This document shows, in pieces, positions 5,082-11,043 of a stretch of DNA of 11,043 nucleotides. The translations under genes and the position numbers were made by a program. Positions within the stretch are counted from its first letter, which is position 1. Every line of letters starts with the position of its first letter. Source of the stretch: Gemmatimonadota bacterium (lineage in GTDB: Bacteria > Gemmatimonadota > Gemmatimonadetes > Longimicrobiales > Gaopeijiaceae); assembly GCA_016209995.1 (NCBI GenBank), contig JACQVC010000512.1, forward strand, positions 1-11,043, in the 5' to 3' direction. The notes under the pieces were generated by a model. That model was given only the letters and a program-made list of their open reading frames with translations. It made no database searches and was not told the DNA's origin.

Positions 5082-7427
5082 ATGGTCGCACGCGGTCCTA
5101 ACGATATTTGGGCGCGCGCCCGCCGTGCTCGCCTCCTGCAAGTCCTCGCCGTCTATGTCTCCGCCTCCTTTATTGTCCTGCAGGTTGTCGATCTGTTCAT
5201 CGACAAGCTCGGTCTGCCCGACTGGTTCTTCCCTGGCGGCGTAGCGCTCCTGCTCATCGGACTGCCGATCATCGTGGCGACAGCGGTGGTGCAGAGCGTA
5301 CCGAACCCGCTGCGGGAGCGCGCGCCCTCGCCGAAGTCGAAGCGCGAGCGTCGCTCGGAGCGGCGGTCTTCTTCGCCGGCCAGTACGGCTGACTCACCGT
5401 CGGCTGAGGAAGTTGCGGCCGCCTCGACCCACTGGCTGACTTGGCGCAAGGCGATTCTGGCCGGGGTCGTAGCGTTTGCCATCTGGGGCCTTGTGGCCGC
5501 TGGCTACATGGCTATGCGCGTCCTGGGCGTAGGGCCCGTGGGGTCGCTGGTGGCGGCCGGCGCACTGGATGCACGCGACCGGATCCTGGTGGCCGATTTC
5601 GATAACCGGTCGCCGGAGCCGACGCTTGGCCAGGCGCTGACGGAGGCGTTCCGGATCGATCTGGCACAGACAACCCTGGTGCGGGTGGTGGAACCCGGGC
5701 GAGTCGCGGAGGCGCTAGCCCGCATGCAGCAACGGGCGGACGCACCCCTCGACCTCGCGCTCGCCCGCGAGGTGGCCATCCGCGAGGGGATCAAAGCCGT
5801 GGTGGCCGGCGAGGTGACGAAGGCGGGCACGGGCTACGTGCTCTCCGCACGCCTGGTGGCGGCGGAAGACGGCGTGGAACTGGCCGGCTTCCGCGAGAAC
5901 GCGACGGACTCCACAGCGGTGATCGCGGCGATCGACCGACTGTCCAAGAGGATGCGGGAGCGGATCGGCGAGTCGCTACGCACGATCCGCGCGAACCAGC
6001 CGCTCGAGCGCGTGACGACGTCGTCGCTCGAAGCGTTACGCCTCTACTCGCAGGCCATGCGAGCGTTTGACAGCGGCGATGATGTCCGTGCTCAAGCGCT
6101 GCTCGAGGAAACGCTTCGGCTCGACCCCGGCTTCGCGATGGCGTATCGAAAACTGGGCGTCATCTTCGGCAACAGACGGGAAGACCGGTCAGGCCAGATC
6201 GAGGTGCTGAAGAGAGCGATCGAGCATATTGACCGGCTGACCGAGCGCGAGCGCTACCTCACACTGGCCACGTACTACAACACCATCGGAGAGCGTGACC
6301 AGGCGGTCACCGCCTACGAGACACTGCTGGCGACCTACGCGGACGACGAGACCGCGCTGAACAATCTGGGGAATCTGTATCAAGACCGACGCGAGTACGC
6401 GCGGGCCCTCGTGCTACACCAGCGAGCATTCGAGACGGGGGCGAACGCAGTCAACATGCTCAACCTGGCGTTCGACCAGTTCGGCGTGGGACTTGCGGAC
6501 GAAGCGCAGGCAACGTTCGAGGAGCTCGCGCGACGTTTCCCCGATGCGGGGTCCGAGGTGTTTCTGGCGCAGCTGCGCACGCGTGCCGGACAGTACGCGG
6601 ACGCTGAGGCACATCTTCACGCTCTAAGAGATGCCAAGCGCGCGGATCTCAGGTGGCGAGCGATTACCAGCATCGAGCTGGCGGATCTCGCGGCGTTGCG
6701 CGGAAAGCTAGCCGATGCCGAGCGCCATCTCGCGGATGCGATGGCTGCCCAGGAAGAGCGGGGACAGGTCGCGTCATACATCGAGGGCGCGGTGACGCGG
6801 GGACGGTGGGACATCGTCGTCCGCGGTGATGCGCAGCGCGCGTTCCGGGGGTTAGAGGCGGCGCTGACGCGCCACCCGCTCGGCACCGTGGCGCCTCTCG
6901 ACCGACCTTATGCCGGCCTGGTCAACGTTCTTGCCCTGGGCGGAAGGCTGGATCGTGCGCAGGCGCATCTGGCGGAGTGGGAAGCTTCGCTATCGGCGGA
7001 TCTGCGTCCCGGCGCTGAGTGGCAGCTGGGCTGGGCGCGCGGCGCGCTGGCGCTGGGGCGCAGTCGTCCGGCCGACGCCATCCCGGAGCTGCGTCGGGCG
7101 GCCGACGGACCATGCTCCCTCTGTGGGACGTCCGAGCTGGCACGGGCGTATGATCTTGCGGGGCAGCCTGACTCCGCGATCGCGGTGTACGAGCGGTACG
7201 TGGACGGACGCGAGCTCTATCGCACGGGACCGGATGCCGCGTGGCTGGCGATCAGCTACGAGCGCTTGGGTGATCTGTATGAGGGCCGCGCGGACACCAC
7301 GAAGGCGGCGGACTACTATCGCCGCTTCGTCGATCTCTGGCACGACGCCGACCCCGAGCTGCAGCCTCGGGTCGAGGAGGTGAGGCGCCGGCTGACGCGG
7401 TTGGCCGCGCCAGAAGCTGCCCGATAG
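5082..7427 (+). CDS. Membrane-anchored TolB-like domain and TPR protein (kinase-less relative of Ser/Thr kinase-TPR proteins)
   Basis: 781 residues from the ATG at 5082, which has GGAG seven bases upstream. The frame stays open 80 codons further, but that part is Arg/Cys-rich, crosses the repeat at 4885-4917 and looks non-coding. Two membrane helices at about 21-40 and 50-70 frame L-G-L-P-D-W, the signature of the membrane anchor found in many TPR-linked adenylate cyclases and kinases. A basic, Ser-rich linker (75-115) follows, then a third helix at about 124-148. Residues 166-290 form a TolB/FlgO-like domain (R-I-L-V-A-D-F-D-N-R-S at the start, A-V-V-A-G-E-V later). From about 315 to 775 there are a dozen or so TPR-like units, ending with A-L-G-D-L-type helices and P-E-L-Q-P-R-V. 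A C-x-x-C pair sits at 678/681. With three helices the TolB-TPR part should be outside the cytoplasm if the N terminus is inside. Related proteins usually carry a Ser/Thr kinase in front of this anchor; none is present. Ligand and partner are unknown. Confidence 0.82.
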   Translation: MVARGPNDIWARARRARLLQVLAVYVSASFIVLQVVDLFIDKLGLPDWFFPGGVALLLIGLPIIVATAVVQSVPNPLRERAPSPKSKRERRSERRSSSPASTADSPSAEEVAAASTHWLTWRKAILAGVVAFAIWGLVAAGYMAMRVLGVGPVGSLVAAGALDARDRILVADFDNRSPEPTLGQALTEAFRIDLAQTTLVRVVEPGRVAEALARMQQRADAPLDLALAREVAIREGIKAVVAGEVTKAGTGYVLSARLVAAEDGVELAGFRENATDSTAVIAAIDRLSKRMRERIGESLRTIRANQPLERVTTSSLEALRLYSQAMRAFDSGDDVRAQALLEETLRLDPGFAMAYRKLGVIFGNRREDRSGQIEVLKRAIEHIDRLTERERYLTLATYYNTIGERDQAVTAYETLLATYADDETALNNLGNLYQDRREYARALVLHQRAFETGANAVNMLNLAFDQFGVGLADEAQATFEELARRFPDAGSEVFLAQLRTRAGQYADAEAHLHALRDAKRADLRWRAITSIELADLAALRGKLADAERHLADAMAAQEERGQVASYIEGAVTRGRWDIVVRGDAQRAFRGLEAALTRHPLGTVAPLDRPYAGLVNVLALGGRLDRAQAHLAEWEASLSADLRPGAEWQLGWARGALALGRSRPADAIPELRRAADGPCSLCGTSELARAYDLAGQPDSAIAVYERYVDGRELYRTGPDAAWLAISYERLGDLYEGRADTTKAADYYRRFVDLWHDADPELQPRVEEVRRRLTRLAAPEAAR

Positions 7428-7481
7428 CCTCGCAGTAGTGCTCTCCCCGTGAGCGCCTATAGAAATTCTGCGAAAGAAGTG

Positions 7482-7522
7482 CGCGCCGAATAGCTGACGG
7501 CGGTACGCAGCGGAGCGGCGCG
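7482..7522. terminator. Possible bidirectional terminator hairpin between convergent genes
   Basis: CGCGCCG (7482-7488) and CGGCGCG (7516-7522) are perfect inverted arms. An inner helix, GCTG (7493-7496) with CAGC (7508-7511), extends the structure. It lies in the 97-bp gap between two convergent genes, where a two-way terminator is expected. There is no T run on either strand, so the assignment is tentative. Confidence 0.35.
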
Positions 7523-7524
7523 TA

Positions 7525-9639
7525 TCAGGTCGTCGGCGCGCCGGCCGCTGGCGTTCCCATGGCATCCGGGAATGCGACGTCTGCCGATGCCCGCGCATAG
7601 CTGCGCACCACGAGCAGTGACGTCCTCGCCTCGCGGACGAGGCGCTCGTCTCGCGCAACACCACCGGGCGAGAGCCCCCATTCCGCTGCGATCCCGACGA
7701 TCGTTACGTCGTAGGCCTGTTGTGCCTCGCGGATCACGGCTCCTACCGGGTCCTCACTGTGTACGACCTTGAGCGTGAGCCCGGCACCGCCGGACAGCGC
7801 GGCGGATTCATCGCGCAGGACGGGGTCCTCCGCGCCATCGGCGTCGGGCGCCATCACGTGGAGCACGGTCACCTCGGCGCCGGACTGCGTGGCCCTGCGC
7901 GCCAGCTCGAGGGCGTAGCGGTCGTGCGGTCCACCTCGATACGGGACCAGGATCCGTCCCCACGGGCGGCGCCCTCGCTCGACGTACACGGCTACATCGG
8001 TGCCCGCGTTCCGCATGACCTCGCGCACGGTCCCGCTGAGAATGCTCGTCGCGATGATGGGTTTGTGCCAGCCCATGAGGATGACGTTGGCGTGCTTGGC
8101 GTGGGCCACCTCGACGATATCGCGCCCGACGTCCGTGGTGACGAACGATACGGGATGAACAGCCAACCCTTCGGCGTCGGCCGCACGCAGGATCGGGGAT
8201 AGCGTATCCTCGCGCACGCGCTGGTGCCGGCGAGCAGCGGAGAGCGTCTGCCCGGTGTCCGGCTCCAGGAAAAGCGCATAGCAGCGGAGAGGCCGTTGTG
8301 CAGGCGTGAGCATGCGGGCGACGTCGAGCAGTCGTGGTCCGGACGCGGGGAGCGACACGGGGATCAGGATCGTGAAGTCCCGTTTCTCGACGTCCTCCGG
8401 CGAGCCCGCCGGCTGCAAGAGGCGGGACGGGTAGATCAGTCTCAGCATCGGCGTGGTCATCAGCGTCGTGACCAAAGCCATGAGCACCATCATGGTGAAC
8501 ACGGTAGGGGAGATCACACCTAGCTCGAACCCGACGGACAGGATCACCAGTTCCATGAGTCCACGGGTGTTCATGAGGATGCCGAGGGCGCCGGCCTCGC
8601 GCCACGAGAGGCCGGTGACGCGCGCTGCGATGGCCGACCCGCCGAACTTGCCCGCGACCGCAATCAGCACGATCGCGCCGAAGTACAGCCACATCTCAGC
8701 GCCGCTGAGCAAACCAATACGGGTCTGCAGGCCCGTAAAGGCAAAGAAGAGCGGCAGCAATAGGAGCAGCGTGACGTGCTCGATTCGGTCCGTCAGGTCC
8801 TCGACCAGCCGGGCCTCCTTCGGCATGACCGCACCCGCCAGGAAAGCGCCGAACAGGGCGTGGATTCCCAGCCACTCCGTGGTCCAGGCAGACAGCAGCA
8901 ACAGGAAGAGCGCGGCCGCCGTTATGTCGGGTGTCAGACGCCCCCGGTTGCGATACCAGGGAGCGAACCGGCGCGCGGCTGGCCTGACCACGAAAAGCAT
9001 CACGAGCATGTAGGCGGCCGATCCGCCTAGCGTCACCCAGAGCGGGTGTGCGGCTGCGGAGCTGCGAACAATGGCCAGGACGATCGCCAGGATGCTCCAC
9101 GCCGTCACGTCGTTGACGGCCGCGCACGCGATCGCCAGCGCGCCCAGGCGCGTCCGGATGAGTCCGCGCTCCCCCAGGATGCGAGCCAGAACCGGGAACG
9201 CGGTCACGCTCATTGCGGAGCCCATGAAAAGCACGAACGCCATGAGGCTCACGCTGTCCTGCGACAGACGATCGTACAGGTAGAGAGACAGAGCGGCGCC
9301 GAGAACGAAAGGAGCCAGGATGCTGACGTGGCTCGTTACCACGGCCGTGTGGCCGCGACCGCGCAGCTGGCGCACATCGAACTCGATCCCCACGAGGAAC
9401 ATGTAAAGAAGCAGGCCGACCTGGCTGAGCGCGGCCAGGAAGCCGAGGCTGTCGGGTGGGAACAGGCGCGCCGCTGCAGCGGGCGCGAGCCAGCCGAGAA
9501 ACGAGGGCCCCAGCAGGATGCCCGCCGTCATCTCACCGATGACCTGCGGCTGCCCCAGCCGCCGGAACAGCCAACCCACACTGCGCGCCGCGGCCAGAAT
9601 CACGGCGACCTGCAGAATCATCGTGGACAACGACGGCAT
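7525..9639 (-). CDS. CPA2-family cation/H+ antiporter with tandem universal-stress domains
   Basis: 704 residues. Residues 1-405 form the monovalent cation:proton antiporter-2 membrane domain. Recognisable parts are G-E-M-T-A-G-I-L-L-G-P at 35-45, G-L-L-L-Y-M-F-L-V-G-I-E at 75-86, the ion-binding-site pair N176-D177 in A-A-V-N-D-V-T-A-W, G-A-F-L-A-G at 264-269, K331 in G-K-F-G-G, and L-M-N-T-R-G-L-M-E-L at 355-364. The N-D form, rather than D-D, is typical of the CHX-like and KefB-like side of CPA2. The cytoplasmic tail holds two universal-stress folds, about 421-554 and 560-678. Neither keeps the full G-2x-G-9x-G[S/T] nucleotide motif (G523-W-H-K and G649-I-A-A), so ATP binding is doubtful; ligand sensing is inferred. 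It probably exchanges K+ or Na+ for H+ at the inner membrane. The last eleven residues, M-G-T-P-A-A-G-A-P-T-T, coincide with a dispersed repeat. GGAAGAG lies three bases before the ATG, a weak ribosome site. Confidence 0.9.
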   Translation of the reverse strand: MPSLSTMILQVAVILAAARSVGWLFRRLGQPQVIGEMTAGILLGPSFLGWLAPAAAARLFPPDSLGFLAALSQVGLLLYMFLVGIEFDVRQLRGRGHTAVVTSHVSILAPFVLGAALSLYLYDRLSQDSVSLMAFVLFMGSAMSVTAFPVLARILGERGLIRTRLGALAIACAAVNDVTAWSILAIVLAIVRSSAAAHPLWVTLGGSAAYMLVMLFVVRPAARRFAPWYRNRGRLTPDITAAALFLLLLSAWTTEWLGIHALFGAFLAGAVMPKEARLVEDLTDRIEHVTLLLLLPLFFAFTGLQTRIGLLSGAEMWLYFGAIVLIAVAGKFGGSAIAARVTGLSWREAGALGILMNTRGLMELVILSVGFELGVISPTVFTMMVLMALVTTLMTTPMLRLIYPSRLLQPAGSPEDVEKRDFTILIPVSLPASGPRLLDVARMLTPAQRPLRCYALFLEPDTGQTLSAARRHQRVREDTLSPILRAADAEGLAVHPVSFVTTDVGRDIVEVAHAKHANVILMGWHKPIIATSILSGTVREVMRNAGTDVAVYVERGRRPWGRILVPYRGGPHDRYALELARRATQSGAEVTVLHVMAPDADGAEDPVLRDESAALSGGAGLTLKVVHSEDPVGAVIREAQQAYDVTIVGIAAEWGLSPGGVARDERLVREARTSLLVVRSYARASADVAFPDAMGTPAAGAPTT
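7529..7561. repeat. Dispersed hairpin repeat, copy 2, inside the antiporter 3' end
   Basis: 29 of 33 bases match 4885-4917. On the - strand this copy encodes the final residues of the antiporter, and the TGA stop (7525-7527) begins one base outside the aligned block. Two of the four differences break stem pairs that are intact in copy 1, so the hairpin here is weaker, as expected for an older copy or one constrained by coding. Confidence 0.6.
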
Positions 9640-9741
9640 CAGCTCTTCCGCCGGCTTGGGCGCACCGTGGGAGGACCCGGTAGCGGTACGCGCACGGAGG
9701 TGAGGTAGAGGAGGGCGGTTCTCAACACGGATCGATCCACT

Positions 9742-9759
9742 GCGGCCACGCGGGGCCGC
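9742..9759. other. GC palindrome in the gap upstream of the antiporter
   Basis: GCGGCC (9742-9747) and GGCCGC (9754-9759) are perfect 6-bp arms with a 6-nt loop. It lies about 100 bp upstream of the antiporter start, in its likely leader or promoter area. It may be a regulator site, an mRNA hairpin, or chance in GC-rich DNA. No promoter could be recognised with confidence in the 228-bp gap (9640-9867). Confidence 0.25.
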
Positions 9760-9788
9760 CGCGAAGCGAGATCATTGGTGACAGATAG

Positions 9789-9805
9789 TCCGGCCACTGG
9801 CCGGA
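9789..9805 (-). terminator. Compact hairpin after the MATE gene (candidate terminator)
   Basis: TCCGGCC (9789-9795) and GGCCGGA (9799-9805) form a perfect 7-bp stem with a 3-nt loop. It starts 62 bases past the MATE stop codon in the direction of transcription. The sequence after it on the - strand (CTATCTGTC) is not a real U tract, so it is a weak intrinsic terminator at best. Confidence 0.4.
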
Positions 9806-9867
9806 GTCAAGTCGCTCGGCCATCCTCTACGACGGACACCTCAGCCAACCTCGTCGGTAGTCGTCGC

Positions 9868-11043
9868 TTACGGATGAGCCAGCTCGATGTCCACCTTGAT
9901 ATGCCGCCACTTCCCCTGGCGGAAGCGCGCCACGCTGAGTATGCAGCGCGTCACGTGGCCGAGCAGGATGGCCAGCCAGATGTCTGCGGGGTTGAGTCCC
10001 CTTGTGGCTTGGAGAACGGCGCACATCCCCAGCGGCACGATGATCTGCGAGGCGATCGAGATGTACAGGGGGCTGCGCGTATCCCCCGTGCCCTGCAGGC
10101 CGCCTGTGTAGGTGAGCGCGACGGTAATGAAGAAGCCGGAGACGCTCAGGAAGCCCAACAGCTGCACACCGATGTCCGCCACGACCGGATCGTCCATACC
10201 GAAGAGTCCGAGCAGGAGGCGCGGGATCGCGAGGAACAGGAGCCCCACGAACGCCGCGACGCCGAGACCGATGCGGGAGGCCACCTGAACCGCGTGGATC
10301 GTGCGGTCGGGGCGGCCGGCGCCCAGGTTCTGGCCCGCGACCGCCGCCGTCGCGCCCATCAGACCCACTGAGGACCACGTGATCAGCGAGAACAGCTCCG
10401 TATAGCCGACGGCGTACGCGGCCTGGGCTTCCGCGCTGCTCTCGAGCGAGCCGATGAAGCGGAGCAGCAGCACGCCCGCGATGTTCATCGCCACGCCCTG
10501 AAGACCCGTTGGGAGACCGAAGCGGAAAAGCGCGCGGATGATCGACCAGTCCACCTTCCACGACAGGCCACGGTGCAGGCTGACCACCAGCCGTCCCGAT
10601 GTCATGAGGTAGATGGCCAGCAGGCTGACCAGTAGGCCGGCGAGCACCGTCCCCAGCGCTGCGCCGGCCGTACCGAACGCGGGTAGCGGACCCAGTCCCG
10701 GGATCAGCACTACGTTCAGCGCGATGTTGAGAACCGTCAGCACGATGCCCAGGCGCAGCGGCGTCTGCGCGTCGCCCGCGGCACGTAGGGCGCCGCCAAC
10801 CATGAAGAAGCTCAGCATCCCGAAGCTGAAGACGAACATGATCCGCAGGTACGGCAGTGCCTCGGCCTGAACCTCGGGAGTCGCATTGACCAGGCTCAGA
10901 AGCGACGGCGAGAGCACCCATCCCAGCGGCGCCAACACACCCAGCGACAGGGCCAGCGAGGTGAGGAACGCCTGGTAAACCGTTCGGTTGACTTTGTCCG
11001 CTTCGCCCGCGCCGGCGAACCGCGCTACCAGCACGCCCATCCC
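9868..11043 (-). CDS. MATE-family multidrug/Na+ or H+ antiporter (N terminus outside window)
   Basis: The frame is open to the right edge. The ATG at 11038-11040 lies inside the conserved V-L-V-A-R-x-x-G-A-G loop, so some 60-80 N-terminal residues, including the first helices, are missing from the window. Counting from that ATG, the two MATE halves show matching motifs: V-A-R-F-A-G-A-G-E-A-D-K at 5-16 with A-G-Q-N-L-G-A-G-R-P-D-R at 235-246, and A-L-R-A-A-G-D-A-Q-T-P-L at 84-95 with G-L-Q-G-T-G-D-T-R-S-P-L at 314-325. About ten membrane helices are visible. MATE proteins export drugs, cationic metabolites or flavins across the inner membrane with Na+ or H+ entry. The motifs are intact, so it looks functional, but the substrate cannot be told. 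The antiporter gene lies 228 bp downstream on the same strand, so the two probably have separate promoters. Confidence 0.9.
   Translation of the reverse strand, partial: GMGVLVARFAGAGEADKVNRTVYQAFLTSLALSLGVLAPLGWVLSPSLLSLVNATPEVQAEALPYLRIMFVFSFGMLSFFMVGGALRAAGDAQTPLRLGIVLTVLNIALNVVLIPGLGPLPAFGTAGAALGTVLAGLLVSLLAIYLMTSGRLVVSLHRGLSWKVDWSIIRALFRFGLPTGLQGVAMNIAGVLLLRFIGSLESSAEAQAAYAVGYTELFSLITWSSVGLMGATAAVAGQNLGAGRPDRTIHAVQVASRIGLGVAAFVGLLFLAIPRLLLGLFGMDDPVVADIGVQLLGFLSVSGFFITVALTYTGGLQGTGDTRSPLYISIASQIIVPLGMCAVLQATRGLNPADIWLAILLGHVTRCILSVARFRQGKWRHIKVDIELAHP

Noticed and set aside
9650..9690. A third copy of the dispersed repeat
   Set aside because: Only short GC-rich pieces such as GTGGGAG match; there is no continuous alignment comparable with the other two copies.
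9720..9725. TTGAGA on the minus strand as the antiporter -35
   Set aside because: No acceptable -10 hexamer follows at a normal spacer.

Overview
The window is GC-rich, protein-dense bacterial chromosome with eight genes: six complete and one cut at each window edge. No RNA gene, insertion sequence, phage gene or CRISPR array was seen. The mix suggests a Gram-negative-type bacterium. It includes a DUF4388-TPR protein, a secreted MA-type peptidase, a membrane-anchored TolB-like/TPR protein of the kind often fused to Ser/Thr kinases, and a CPA2 antiporter carrying universal-stress domains. Gemmatimonadota is my best guess, with Acidobacteriota or Myxococcota-like lineages as alternatives. This is inference from gene style only, because no marker gene is present.

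Left part (1-3597, + strand): three closely spaced genes that look like one transcription unit. The first is the 3' part of a DnaA-like AAA+ protein. Its Walker A and Walker B residues are gone, but the DnaA sensor-1 and box VII (arginine finger) sequences remain, and it has no DNA-binding domain IV. Next comes a cytoplasmic DUF4388 (PATAN-type) protein with a TPR tail, then a signal-peptide, C-terminally anchored HExxH peptidase. The first two are adaptor or regulator types; what they regulate is not visible here.

Middle (3598-5081, + strand): a MarR-family regulator followed by a four-helix DoxX-family membrane protein, separated by an AT-rich control region packed with dyads. A good sigma70-type promoter sits so close to the marR ATG that the mRNA may be leaderless, and its -10 region and start codon lie in an inverted repeat. 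A 15-bp variant of that sequence recurs, in inverted orientation, before doxX next to a perfect 18-bp palindrome. This points to a small autoregulated marR-doxX stress module. Two hairpins follow doxX. The second is one copy of a short dispersed repeat.

Right part (5082-11043): a + strand three-helix membrane protein with a TolB-like domain and many TPRs converges on a - strand CPA2 cation/H+ antiporter with tandem universal-stress domains. The antiporter's last eleven codons and stop lie at the second copy of the dispersed repeat (29 of 33 positions identical to the first). Upstream of it, also on the - strand, is a MATE-family exporter whose N terminus lies beyond the right edge. The 228-bp gap between antiporter and MATE gene holds two short GC palindromes.

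Nothing here is a clearly new defence or mobile system. The best leads are the pseudo-ATPase DnaA paralogue, the marR/doxX operator architecture and the repeat-derived antiporter tail.
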